This document shows positions 41,178 through 51,667 of a stretch of 64,000 nucleotides of DNA, in pieces. The stretch's first letter is position 1, and each line of letters opens with the position of its first letter. The notes beneath the pieces were generated by a model. The model saw only the letters and a list, made by a program, of their open reading frames with translations. It did no database searches and had not been told where the DNA came from. Source of the stretch: Ottelia alismoides (lineage: Eukaryota; Streptophyta; Magnoliopsida; Alismatales; Hydrocharitaceae); NCBI GenBank assembly GCA_037367405.1, contig JAZKJV010002944.1:124001-188000 (forward strand), given 5' to 3'. The translations under genes and the position numbers were made by a program.

Positions 41178-44046
41178 CAACAACAACAAAGCCATTTCCC
41201 ACATTAAATAGAGTCGACTATATAGATTCGTTGCCTCCATTCAGATCTGTCTTGGGTCAGTCTCGGACTTAGATATAAAAAACTAAGATCTCTTTGTGTA
41301 GTCTCTCATTCCAACACTTCTTAGGCCTTCCTCGCCCTAGCTTAGCCGAGTCGACATTTGAAAACTCGCATCTCCTAAATGGTGCATCAACTGGCTTCTG
41401 CAAATGGCCAAACCACTTTAAGCGGTTTTCTCGCTTCTTATCCTCGATTGGAGTTACACCAACTTTCTTTCTGATTGCATCATTCCAAATGCGATCGTTA
41501 CGTGTACGTTCACACATTCACCTTATCATTTTCATTTCTACTACTGCCATTCTCTGCACATGTCTATGGTTCACATGCCAACATTCAGATCCATAGAGTA
41601 TAACAGGTCTCACGACTGCTTTGTAAAACTTTCCTTTGAATTTTCTTATCACAAAGAACAATAGATGCTCCTCTCCACTTTAGCGAAGCTGCATTTATTC
41701 TATTAGTAACATCTCCATCAATGTTCCCATCATGTTACAAAATAGATCCCAAGTGTCTTAAAGAATCTCTCTTCTGAATGTTATCGTCACCAATCTTCAC
41801 CTCGATTCTTTCACCATTGCTTCCATCAAAAGTTCACTCCATATATTCAGTCTTGGCCTTACTTATATGGAATCTTTTAGTCTCCAATGCATGTCTCCAG
41901 ACCTCAAGCTTCACATTTGTTCCATCTCTAGCCTCATCGATCAACACAATATCATCAACGAATAACATACTCCAAGGTATTTGATCTTGAATGTAACTCG
42001 TCAACTAGTCTATCTTCAAAGTAAAGGAATGGACTCAAAGCTGAACCTCGATGCATGCCAATGTTGATGTCATTATAATCAGTCTTCCCAGGCTGGATCT
42101 TTGCACACAGATAAAGCCTTATCATACGTAATCCTTTATGGGGTTAATGTATAGGACATGTACTTGTCTCTTCTCCAAAACTCTTCACAATATCTTCCGT
42201 GGGACATAATCATAAGCTTTCTCCAAATCAATAAAAATCATATGGAGGTTCTTCCTTTTAGCTTTATAAATCTCCATCGTTCTCTTCAGCAAGTGGATGG
42301 CTTCAACAATTGAGCAACCTCTCATGAATCTGAATTGATTTTCTTTTGCTTTGGAACTTGCCTCAATCTTCTTTCGATCACACGTTCTCAAATTTTCATA
42401 GTGCGAGTCATCAGCTTGATACCTCCGTAATTTGAACAATTTTTAATGTCCCCTTGGTTCTTATAAAGAGACACCACGATGCTTCTCCTCCAATCTTCAT
42501 CCATTTTCTTGCTTCGCCAAATAACATTGATTAAATTGGTAAATCAAGTCAAACCTTGCTCACCTAAAACTCTCTATACTTCTATAGGAATGTCATCAGG
42601 TCCTACACCTTTCCCAGATCTCATAACCTTTAAAGCCTCACCTACTTCCTTCCTTTGTATTCGTCTATAGCTTGCACGATTCAAGTAACTTTCACTACTA
42701 GCTAGGTCTCCCAAAGCGACCTCTCTATTTCCTTTCCCAATGAAAAGCTTATGGAAATACTGCTTCCATCTAGTCTCCATATCTTTTTGAGTAACAAACA
42801 CATGATCTTCCTCATCCTTAATGTATCTCTTGGTCTTTCTTTTTCTTACTTTGGCCAGCTCGAATATATCCTTATGACCCTCCTTAGAATCGGGATTTTT
42901 TTACAAAACTTCATAAGCTTTCGACTTTGCTTCACTTACAGCCTTTTTTGCTTCCTTCTTCGCTGTTTTGTAGTTTGTGACAGTTTCCTCTGTTCCATCC
43001 TTAGACAGCTTTAAAGCATGATCTTTTAATTTTGAGCTTCTCTTGCACTCCTCCACTCCACCACCAAGCCTCCTTTTGTCCTGGAGCTCCTCCTTTTGAC
43101 TCGCCTAGCATCTCTTTGGCTACCCTTTGGATACAAGATGCTACCGCCTCCCACATCTCGTCTGCACTTCCCTTACAATCCCAAGATAAGTCTTCTAAAA
43201 CCTTCTCCCTGAAGCTTTATTGCTTCAATTGAAGATTCCACCATCTATTTCTAGTGATCCTGGAAACCCTCATTTTCTTTACCAACCATTTTATTTGCAC
43301 ATCCATGACTAACAAGCGATGTTGGGTTGTCAAACTCTCTTTTGGGATTACTTTGCAATCTTTGCAATACAACTGATCTCTTCTCCTTAACGTAAAGTAA
43401 TCTATCTGTGTTCTAGTTGGGCCACTCTACAAGTAAATAAATGCTCCCCCCTCTTCTTGAAGAGAATGTTTGCTTTAAAAAGATCACAAGATGTTACAAA
43501 ATTCAGAATGATTTCTCTCTCTTCATTCCTGTCCCCGAAGCCCTGACCTCCATGGACACTAGCATACCCTGAAGCATCCTTTCTTACATGTCCATTAAGA
43601 TCTCAACCTAGGCAAATCATCTCTGTTTGTGGGATTCCTTGTATAATCTTATCCATATTCTCTCAAAAAGCTTGTTTAATCCCTTCATTTAAATCAATTT
43701 GCGGTGCATAAACTGAAATGATATTAAGAATTTTTTCTTCGAGCACCAATTTTAGCAAAATAATCCGATCATCAAATCTTTGCACCTCAACCACACAATC
43801 ATTCATATCCTTATGAACAACCGCTCCAACACCATTTCTTTCTATTTTACATGAATGCCAAAGTTTAAAGAATGTCTTCTCGATCTCCGTTGCTTTCTCT
43901 CCAACCCATTTTGTCTCTTGGAAACATACTATCTGAATCTTCCTTCTTTCCCTCGTATCTACAATCTCCATCTATCCTTCAGTCAAAGTGCCAATATTCC
44001 AACTATCTATCAGCAACTTCCTTTGCAACCTCTTTTGGACTAACTT
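41178..44046 (-). mobile_element. RTE-clade LINE, copy 2
   Basis: Starts on the left with CAACAACAACAAAGCC (complement of the TTG tail) and follows copy 1 (27489-30396) to the CTCTTTTGGACTAA block near 44040. It shares the endonuclease and RT text at lower quality. No clear TSD was found next to the tail, so the exact 5' boundary is uncertain within about 10 bases. Confidence 0.87.
41269..43971 (-). pseudogene. RTE LINE ORF, copy 2, heavily mutated
   Basis: Minus-strand pieces: endonuclease start 43971-43663 (ERRKIQIVCFQETKW, NIISVYAPQID), a connector 42801-42574 (QYFHKLFIGKGNREVALGDL), RT part 42439-42185 (ENQFRFMRGCSIVEAIHLLK, FIDLEKAYDYVPRK), and C-terminus 41517-41269 (RLKWFGHLQK). Frames are shorter and more broken than in copy 1. 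The MLFADD-type region lies in a frameshifted stretch around 41960. Confidence 0.85.
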
Positions 44047-44047
44047 C

Positions 44048-44210
44048 TTTACTCGCATTCATCCATCATGCGAGAACCCTTACAAATTTTGGAATGCATC
44101 CTGGCGGTGATGCAACAAAACTAGCTTATTTACTCACATGTATTCCTCATGCGAGAACCCTTGCAAATTTTGAACTACATACGGGCAACGATGTAGTGGT
44201 CCTTGCCAAC
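44048..44210. repeat. 81-bp tandem duplication
   Basis: Two adjacent units starting TTTACTCGCATTCATCC (44048) and TTTACTCACATGTATTCC (44129). Both contain CATGCGAGAACCCTT.CAAAT and a GATG(C/T)A near the end. They are diverged at about a quarter of positions. Confidence 0.65.
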
Positions 44211-44838
44211 TTCTCATTGCATTCAGGCGATGCAACGTGTCGCTAGTAGGTAACACCCCAACGATATCTAAATATTTGCTTAAATCCATGTTGAAAAGAT
44301 TCAAACTATTTTGAGACAAATTCCTAAATAGCATTCTTAAAAAAAGCACTATTTAGGAATTTGTTTCTCTTGCGCTGGCTGTTGGCTACCTAATGCGCAA
44401 CCCTCCTCAATTTATCTGGGCTTGGGACCGACCATGGCCGAGTTAGTGGGTCCTCCCCAAAAAATTAATTTAGTATCATGTAGGCTAATGGCCCATGTAT
44501 CAGATATTAGCCAAAAGATTGAAAAAGGTATGCTTTGTAACGAGTGAGGAACTGGTCTGTCTTTATAGCTGCTTTGCCTCCCGTCACTTTTCTGTTCAAT
44601 CGATATGTGACTAAAATTTGTTCCCATTTTGCGCTCTTATCGAGTTATCGAGTTGAGGACGACTCAACTCGAGCTGGACTTGATAACTTCAACGAGCTGC
44701 TAATCCAACTGAGCTCGGGCTCGTTAAATTTTTGAGTCGGGCCCGCGAGCTTTCAACGAGCTAATCTCGAGTTGAGCTCATTGAGATCGAGGTCAATAGA
44801 CACCCCTACAGATATATTCATATACGTTTGCATCCCTA

Positions 44839-45015
44839 GTTAGAGTTAATTTGTAATTTTTCTTTTCTTTAATTTATTCATACACTGCCCTCGATGCATC
44901 AGATCTCCTTTCATAGTTTACTGGTATCCACTATCCACTGTCATATTCTTTTAATTGGAAATGAATGAATGAATGGAGATATGAATTAATATCTTGGTTT
45001 TATTTGAGTTATACT
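44839..45015. other. Flank between MITE stack and copia-3
   Basis: About 180 bp of AT-rich DNA with no feature except a short GAATGAATGAATG run. It was probably continuous with 39639-40055 and with 50039 onward before the insertions. Confidence 0.4.
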
Positions 45016-45159
45016 TGTAGAGATAATTATGTAGTCGGTATATCGTTTATTCTATTTTTACTTTTCTGATAACCTCTCATGTAATTTACCCATGGGTCCT
45101 CTCTATATAAGAGAGTCTAGGGTTCTATGGAATAAACAGATTACTCTTTTCCACCAACA
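45016..45159 (+). repeat. copia-3 5' LTR
   Basis: 144 bp, TGTAGAGATA to CCACCAACA. A TATA-like CTCTATATAAGAGAG lies near 45101-45115. It provides the empty site for the SINE found in the 3' LTR. Confidence 0.93.
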
Positions 45160-45172
45160 TGGTATCAGAGCC
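45160..45172 (+). other. copia-3 primer binding site
   Basis: TGGTATCAGAGCC directly after the LTR, complementary to the initiator methionine tRNA. Confidence 0.93.
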
Positions 45173-45420
45173 AAAACCCTAACCCTAAAACCCTAACCCT
45201 TCTCACCGCCACCCTCTCTCTCCCTCCTTCTCGGCGCCGCTTCCGCCTCCCTCCCCTCCTTCTCCCGCCGCCGGGGCCCTCCCTCCACCGCCAGGCCCTC
45301 CCTCCGCCGTCGGGCCCTCCCTCCGCCGCCGGGGGTCTCCCTCCACCGTTGGGGCCCTCCCTCCACACCGTCGGGGCCCTTCACTGCCAGGCTCCCTTCT
45401 CCAATGTCGACGCCTACCCT
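45173..45420 (+). repeat. C-rich leader repeat with a telomere-like start
   Basis: Right after the PBS come AAAACCCTAACCCTAAAACCCTAACCC (telomere-like words), then some ten copies of a GGGCCCTCCCTCCGCCG-like unit of 17-20 bases. It is non-coding on the plus strand and precedes the gag start at 45544. The complement gives a spurious arginine/glycine-rich ORF. Confidence 0.75.
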
Positions 45421-45543
45421 TCCGCTGGACTCTCTCTCCATGGATTTGAGTGTGTAATGTCTACATATGCACTCAAATCCTATATAATTTATGTAGACAA
45501 TTTTCTTTTGGTCTACGGATCCTAGTTCTTCGTCTCCGCTGAC

Positions 45544-46334
45544 ATGTCGGAAAACAAAGTCGATATGCCCTCCATAGGCGCGTTCAAAGGTCCCTCGCCA
45601 ATAGTCAAGATGGATGGGACGAATTATGAGCTCTGGACGATGCAGTTCATGAGCCTCATGAAGTCGAGCGATAAGAAGCACATCCTTACCGAGGAAGAAT
45701 CGGTAGCGAAGACTGAGATCTATGCCTCCTGGGAGGCTGATGATTCATATGCCAAGGTCTGGCTCTGAGGCACGTTGTTGATGGAGATTGCAAATGATGT
45801 TCTCCATCAACCACCGCTATGGTGATGTGGGACATCCTGGCGGGCACTTATTCGCAGGTGCGAAATGAGACGAAGATGTTACAGCTCCAGCATGACATAT
45901 TCACCATGAAGCAGAATGGCCGGCCACTACATTCCTTGTATACATCCCTACGGGGGATGTTTGAGAAACTCTACAGTACTATACCTCTTACGACCACCCT
46001 TGAGCAGCAGAAGACTTTCCGGAATGCTACCATGATGGGGATACTGCTCGCAGCTCTTGATCCTGAATATGAGGTTGCCCGATCACAGATACTTACCGAT
46101 GCTACCTTTTCTCCTATGGAGGAAGTTTACCGGAGGCTTAGCCGCATCTCTGTCTCCTCCAGTACTTCTACTCCACCACCTTCGGTGATGGCTGTGTCGC
46201 GAGGGAGAGGTGGTCAGTCTTCATTCCGTGGACGTGGACCTCGTGGTCGAGGTGGTCGTTTTCGCCAACCATGCATTTTTTGCCACCGCACATGTCACTC
46301 TGAGGATACATGCTATTCTAAGCATGGGTTCTAG
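45544..46334 (+). pseudogene. copia-3 Gag (UBN2 type) with zinc knuckle
   Basis: The start at 45544 gives MSENKVDMPSIGAFKGPSPI and MDGTNYELWTMQFMSLM. A stop at 45766-45768 and a frame change separate this from 45819-46334, which has ILAGTYSQVRNETKMLQLQHD (the UBN2 core), an RGRGPRGRGG stretch and a CCHC zinc knuckle CIFCHRTCHSEDTC. Gag would coat element RNA. The start is supported by the identical N-terminus in copia-1. The early stop truncates it to 74 residues. Confidence 0.88.
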
Positions 46335-46369
46335 CATCGGCACGCGTAGCCGAGCATGTTGCATCTCCA

Positions 46370-49300
46370 TTGACACCCACTTCAGATCACAGGTTTGAGG
46401 AGCTCGTGGCACGATTGCACGATATTATGCCTCCAGCATCTACAGATTCTCCAGGAGGTTCTTCAGATATTGCTGCTTCAGCATCTGCCAGTACTTCTGC
46501 CTCTGCTAGCACCTCAGGTAGTGCTTCTGCTTTTACATCATGTCATAATATCTCAGATTGGATTATGGACTCTGGCACAACACATCATCTTTGCCGCGAC
46601 AGAAATGGACTTGAGTCATACAGAGACATTCCACTAGGACGGTCAGTGATCATAGCTGATGGGACTCATTCTCCCATCGTTGGACAGGGGGAGATTACCT
46701 TGTCACCTTCAATGCATTTACAGAATGTTCTACATGCCCCTGATTTTTCCATGAATCTACTATCTATTAGTCAGATTACGGAGGATTTGTACTGTCGCGC
46801 AATATTTGACACATCTTCTCTTATATTTTAAGACATACTAACGGGCAGGGTGATTGGCTATGACTCTAAGCAGGATGGTCTCTATCATCTGGTCCGGAAT
46901 TCCTATGCTGGCGTCTCCTCCTACTCAGCCGGATCAGTCTCTCCGTACATCTGGCATCTACGCTTTGGTCACCTCCTACTTCAGAAGATACGTCATCTCT
47001 TGCCTCAGATTTGTCCAAGTTCTTCTTTTCGGTGTGAAGCCTGTCAGTTGGGAAAGCACCATCGATCTAGCTTCCCTAGTCGTCAGTGTCGGAGCAGTAG
47101 CTCTCCGTTTGAATCACGTTGATATTAGGGGTCCGAGTCATGTTCCTGATCATCAGGGACACATGTTTTATCTTGTAGTTGTTGATGACTTCTCTCGTGT
47201 ATCGTGGTTTTTTCTATTAAAGAACAAATATGAAGCAGGGGATGTTATTAAAAATCTTATAATTGAAGTGCAGAATATTTTTTTCTCTCATGTCAAATAT
47301 CTTCATATGGACAATGCGTTGGAATTTTGCACTCGCTCTCTCTCCCATTTCTTTTCATCAAGAGGTATTATTCATCAAACCACATGTGCTTACACATCTC
47401 AACAGAATGGAGTTGCCGAGAGGAAGCACCATCATCTTCTTGATATTACTCGACCCCTGCTTATCCAGAGTTGTGCGCCTATCTCTTTTTAGGGGGATGC
47501 TTTTCTTACATCCTGTTACCTTGTGAATCGTATGCCATCCTCGGTATTTGGTGAGAAAATTCCTCTCTCGTTTATTTTTCAAGACAATGAATTATTTTCT
47601 CTTACCCCTCATGTCTTTGGTGCTGTTGCTTTTGTTCACCAGTTGTCTCCTGGACTTGACAAACTCTCACCTAGAGTTGTCAAGTGTATCTTTGTGGGTT
47701 ACTCTCAGACTCAGAAGGGTTACCGTTGTTATGATCCTTTAAACAGGAAATACTTCGTCAGTGCTGATGTTACATTTTTTGAGTCAATTATGTACTTCTC
47801 ACCTGCAGGTGACAGGTTGACCTCCTCCACATCTAATGACGACGTCTATGTTCCTCCTCCTCCTACTCTGAGTCCACCTCCGTCCATTCCTGTCCTGATT
47901 GTCACGCCAACGTCATCCCCATCACCACCTCCACCACTACCACCACAACCACCTATCCTGCCACTACCTAAATACTATACCCGTCGGTCAGTTCCCGCTC
48001 AGGCTGTATATCAATCATCCAGCACGCCTCAGGTATGTTCAGATGCTATTACTAACGATATAGAGTGCATGTGCAGGATTCTTCTATGCAGGAGGAATGT
48101 GCACCGACGAGTATCGTGGATGATGATCTTGATGTCCCTATTGCTATTCGGAAGCAGAAACGTACTTGCGCGTCATATCCCCTTGCTTCCCAGGTTTCCT
48201 TTCATCGTCTCACAGGGGACTTCCAGAGATTTGTTGTGGCCTTGTCTTCCGTGGAGATACCACGGACTTATCAGGATGCTATGAAGATTGACTGGTGGCG
48301 GCTGACTATGGAAGAAGAAATGGATGCTTTACAGTCACGGGATACTTGTCGTTTGGTTCCCGCTCCCTCAGGCGCATCTATCGTTAGCTGCAAATGGGTA
48401 TTCACAGTAAAATACCACGCAGATGGGAGCCTTGACAGGTACAAGGCAAGGCTTGTGGCGAGAGGCTTCACGCAAACATATGATGTGGATTATATGGATA
48501 CATTCTCTCCAGTGGCTCGTCACTTTACTCTTTGCATTCTTCTGTCTGTTGCTGTGGTACGTGATTGGTCCATATTTTAACTTGATGTCAAGAATGCATT
48601 CTTGTATGGCGATCTGCAGGAAGAAGTCTACATGCATGAACCACCATGGTTTGCTGCTGAGGGGGAGAATCATATGGTGTGCAGACTTCACAAGGCGATA
48701 TATGGCCTTAAACAGAGCCCAAGGGCGTGGTTTTAGAAGCTTTCCCATCTAATTGAACGGCATGGATTCAAAAGATCAAATGCGGATCACTCATTGTTCA
48801 TTCAGAAGACTTCTAGAGGTATGATTGTCATCATGGTATATGTTGATGATATTCTGGTTACAGGAGATGATGCTCAGGGGGATAGAGATGGCAAAAGCAT
48901 TTTGGGCCGTCAGTTTGTGACAAAGGATCTTGGTACCCTACGATACTTTCTGGGGATGGAGTTTGCCAGGAATGCACAGGGTCTTGTGATGACTCAAAGG
49001 AAATATATTACAGATTTGTTGGTTGAAACGGGCATGGTTGGATGCAGACCCTCGAGTACTCATATGGATCCAAGTATGAAATTATATGACAACGATACTG
49101 AGGAGGTTGACAGAAGAAGATATAGAGAAATGGTGGGTAAGCTTCTTTACATCACTATAACTCGACCTGATATTGCCTTTGCAGTAAGTCGAGTGAGCCA
49201 GTTCATGGAACAACCAAGACAGATACATATGGATGCCATATATGTGATACTAAGGTATTTAAAGTCTTATCTAGGCTCAGGATTGCTGTTTAGAAAGGAC

Positions 49301-49793
49301 ACAGATTTATCTATTTCGGCATGTGCGGATGCAGACTATGCAAGATACCCTAAGGATCGAAAGTCTACTTCAGGCTTTGCAGTTTTTTTTGGGCAGCTCT
49401 CTGATTTCTTGGAAAAGCAAGAAACAAACTGTTGTGGCTAGATCTAGTGTTGAATCTGAATATAGGGCCATGGCACAAGCAAGCACGGGGATGATGTGGG
49501 TTCGAGCTGTACTAGAAAACATGCATATAAATATACCTTTTCCCATGCAGCTACAATGTGACAACCAAGCTGCTTTGTTCATTGCCAATAATCCAACCTT
49601 TCATGAAAGAACAAAACATATTGAGGTAGACTGCCACTACATTAGAGATATGATCCAGAAGGGCCTGATTTCTACTTTACATGTTAATTCAGGGGAGTAG
49701 ACTGCCGACATCTTCACCAAGCCATTGCTCAGAGGACCGTTCCAGAGATGTTCCTCCAAGCTGAGCATGATTGATATCTATGCTCTATCTTGA
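46370..49793 (+). pseudogene. copia-3 Pol: protease, integrase, reverse transcriptase, RNase H
   Basis: In order. Protease (46370-46831) with DWIMDSGTTHHLC. The HHCC block (46850-47122: WHLRFGH, CEACQLGKHH). Integrase core (47150-47492) with VVDDFSR, HMDNALEF and GVAERKHHH, so D, D and E are all kept. Integrase C-terminus (47523-48000: VFGAVAFVH, QKGYRCYDP) and a proline-rich linker. RVT_2 (48065-49441) with [33 protein letters not shown] and the catalytic MVYVDDILV. RNase H (49310-49700) with CADADYA, ESEYRAMA and CDNQAALFIANNP, ending after TADIFTKPL. Stops (near 46830, 47490, 48580, 48735, 49698) and frameshifts (near 47110, 48060, 49390) disable it. The well-kept motifs argue for recent inactivation or insertion of an already defective copy. 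Confidence 0.9.
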
Positions 49794-49800
49794 GGGGGAG

Positions 49801-50038
49801 TGTCGAGATAATTATGTAGTCGGTGTATCGTTTATTCTATTTTTACTTTTCTGATAACCTCTTATGTAATTTACCCATGGGTGAACCCCTCTAATGGTCT
49901 GGTGGTAGAAGCAGTGACTCCCACTTTAAAGGACCAGGGTTCAAATCCTACTAGTGAAAAAAAATTACCCATAGGTCCTCTCTATATAGGAGAGCCTAGG
50001 GTTCTATGGAATAAACAGATTACTCTTTTCCACCAACA
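49801..50038 (+). repeat. copia-3 3' LTR with SINE insertion
   Basis: Begins TGTCGAGATA and ends CCACCAACA. It equals the 5' LTR except for a few substitutions and a 94-bp gain (83-bp SINE plus 11-bp TSD). Confidence 0.93.
49882..49964 (+). mobile_element. Short tRNA-derived SINE (83 bp) with A tail
   Basis: Flanked by TTACCCATGGG (49871-49881) and TTACCCATAGG (49965-49975). The 5' LTR of the same element has this site once, proving the insertion. The sequence has an A-box-like TGGTCTGGTGGTAGA, a B box GGTTCAAATCC, and ends GTGAAAAAAAA. The head resembles that of the SINE at 8550 (TAATGGTCTGGTGGTAGAA and GACCAGGGTTCAAATCC), but it lacks that element's RTE-type tail. Confidence 0.85.
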
Positions 50039-50816
50039 ATATTAATTGGTCATATTATGCTATGATGGCATCCGATTTTTGCACTGGTTTTATACGAAGG
50101 TAGTTCACAGTATTAACTTCCATCAGATCTCTATTCATTCATTTATTTTCATTTTTGAAGTATTATGCGACACAAACTAGTGGAATATGAGATATACATA
50201 TGCAGTGGATGATTATTTTAACGGAATTTGCTGCACTTCTTCTCAATCTTTGAAATAACACATAGTGCAGGTACCCATTAGGATTGACTACCCATTTGAA
50301 CGGATTGGGTTGACACGTGATCCGGTAATGGTGGATCGGAATCGATCATGATCGAACGGATAGGGTACTCGTGCTGTGCACACCCCCCAGTACCACACAT
50401 ACTGACTCACAGATTAACGCCGGTAGTGTGCCTCGTGGTGAGAACACCATTTTTTAATGAATACTTAAGAGGTTTTATAAAATTTAAGATCTTATGTCGA
50501 TGTAACCTCTAAAATAGATTAAAAAAAACAAATTATTTTCTTATCTAGACTTGCATATACAAGTATCGACAAGGAGATGGATCGTACTTGATATGGTAAA
50601 ATTATAATTATAAAATTCTTTTCTTTACGTCAAATATGATTTTGCATCATGGAGGATATTCTTCTTATAACCTCTTTACCAAAAGCATAGAAAACTTTTG
50701 GATTGCTGTTTGTTATTTTCTATTACTGTAGATCTGTTTCCTCCAAAAAAAAGAACTGTTATAAAATTTCTACTGTCTAGTAATTATCAAACATATAATT
50801 AAATAAATGTCTATAG
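50039..50816 (+). other. Probable intron sequence upstream of the host-gene exons
   Basis: AT-rich with no repeat boundaries or transposon text recognised. It leads into an acceptor site at 50815-50816. Together with 39639-40055 and 44839-45015 it may be one intron into which the MITE stack and copia-3 inserted; no upstream exon could be identified. Confidence 0.35.
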
Positions 50817-51006
50817 GATTTTTGATTCGGGCAATGACGACCTAAACACTACCAAAATTCCTGGCACCTCGGGATTTAAAACAAAACCTGATGGATGGGA
50901 GACAACGTCAAAGGCTCTGGATGGAAATATATGGGACGTGACACAGAGGGAGGAGGATATTCTTCTTCAAGAATTTGAACGACGGATTGCTTTTAGTAAA
51001 TTCCAG
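50817..51006 (+). CDS. Host gene, penultimate exon (conserved plant protein, function not assigned)
   Basis: Acceptor CTATAG before 50817, donor CAG|GTATGT after 51006. The open frame over the 190 bases (one base completing a codon, then 63 codons) reads FDSGNDDLNTTKIPGTSGFK, then PDGWETTSKALDG, WDVTQREEDILLQEFE and RRIAFSKFQ. It is acidic, lacks transposon signatures, has plant-like codon use and no stop, and joins in phase 0 to the exon at 51473. From memory it resembles a small plant nuclear protein family linked to histone deacetylase complexes (AFR1/AFR2, SAP30-related), but I cannot verify this and give no symbol. Upstream exons are not seen and may lie beyond the transposon stack. Confidence 0.65.
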
Positions 51007-51472
51007 GTATGTTTCTAATTGTCATTCCACTTTGTGTTTACCAATGACCTGAACATTTTGTTCATCGACTTTGGAATGCCATATCAATGATTTGGTGATT
51101 GGATGTGTATTCTTATTGTAAAGATCTGGTTCGAATCTTAAAATTAATATTCCAGTAAAAAAGGTGATAGGTTGCTATATTGCCTCCATCTTGCATTTGT
51201 TTTCTTCAATCATTTGAACATTTTTGCACAAACTTTCAGGAATAGACAGTGATGTTTTTTTAAAGATGTTTGACCTGTTATAGATTATTTCATATTATCT
51301 AACACTTTTTGGAGAAAATCTTATAATATCACCACCTACTGGAAGAACTTCTGAAGAAAGTTGTCACTACCCTTGACAATTTTGGTTAAATCAAGAAGTT
51401 GCATTTTTCAAAATGTCATCTTCATTGTCATATTTTTAGATTTTAAAATGTTATGGAATCTATAAATTGCAG
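51007..51472 (+). other. Intron of the host gene
   Basis: 466 bp starting GTATGTTT and ending TAAATTGCAG, T-rich before the acceptor. It joins two exons in phase 0 with an uninterrupted combined frame. No repeats inside. Confidence 0.65.
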
Positions 51473-51667
51473 ATAGCTAGCTTCATCAAGACACACATAT
51501 TCAGCCGTAGGCGGCCGATTGATGGTTGGAAGTACATAATTGAAGAAATTGGCCCTAATGCTAGGAAAAGAAAGGGCAGTGTTCGAGGGTTGCCTGCATT
51601 GTCTGACTCTGCGACACAACCTATTGGAGATGAGCAAACTGCAATTGGATCTAGTTTTGTCCTTTAA
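51473..51667 (+). CDS. Host gene, last exon with stop codon
   Basis: The 64-codon frame begins right after AG at 51471-51472: IASFIKTHIFSRRRPIDGWK, then YIIEEIGPNARKRKG, VRGLPALSDSATQP and a final VL followed by TAA at 51665-51667. The basic RRRP and KRKG clusters look like a conserved or nuclear-targeting segment. It follows directly on FSKFQ of the previous exon. There are no frameshifts or stops, unlike every transposon ORF nearby, so it is probably a living gene. Function not assigned. Confidence 0.68.
   Translation: MASFIKTHIFSRRRPIDGWKYIIEEIGPNARKRKGSVRGLPALSDSATQPIGDEQTAIGSSFVL

Larger units (their letters stand above)
40952..44808. mobile_element. hAT-type MITE with GAGCTCGA-rich ends, containing an RTE LINE
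   Basis: Left end TAGGGGTGTCTTCGAGCTCA; the complement of the right end is TAGGGGTGTCTATTGACCTC. The flanking octamers CGAATATA (40944-40951) and CAGATATA (44809-44816) agree at six of eight positions. Both subterminal parts repeat CTCGAACTCG, GAGCTCG and AACGAGC words. Excluding the LINE it is about 1 kb. A stretch at 44048-44210 holds an 81-bp tandem duplication. Confidence 0.8.
40056..44838. mobile_element. hAT-type MITE, outermost of a nested stack
   Basis: Ends TAGGGATGTAAATGGATGG and (complement of the right end) TAGGGATGCAAACGTATATG, with a perfect 8-bp TSD GTTAGAGT (40048-40055 and 44839-44846). Without its nested insertions it is only about 540 bp long, AT-rich, with repeated ATATCC / GGATAT words. 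It contains the Mutator-type MITE copy 2 (40324-40710) and a second hAT-type MITE (40952-44808). Confidence 0.9.
45016..50038 (+). mobile_element. copia-3: Ty1/copia retrotransposon, all domains present, frames broken
   Basis: 5.0 kb plus-strand element with LTRs at 45016-45159 (144 bp) and 49801-50038 (144 bp plus a SINE and its duplicated target). LTR differences are about six by eye, the fewest of the three copias, implying the most recent insertion. The flanking pentamers ATACT (45011-45015) and ATATT (50039-50043) match at four of five positions. PBS, C-rich leader, gag, protease, integrase, RT, RNase H and polypurine tract (TTGAGGGGGAG, 49790-49800) are all present in order. Same family as copia-1. 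Confidence 0.95.

Noticed and set aside
45173..45205. Possible interstitial telomere repeat
   Set aside because: Only a few CCCTAA words occur within a copia leader directly after the PBS; this is too short and irregular for telomeric DNA.
45165..45681. Minus-strand arginine/glycine-rich frames
   Set aside because: They are the antisense of the copia-3 GC-rich leader and gag start; no independent gene is supported.
49885..49955. Second tRNA-like sequence
   Set aside because: It lies within an 83-bp insertion with an A tail and TSD in a copia LTR, so it is a SINE and not a tRNA gene.
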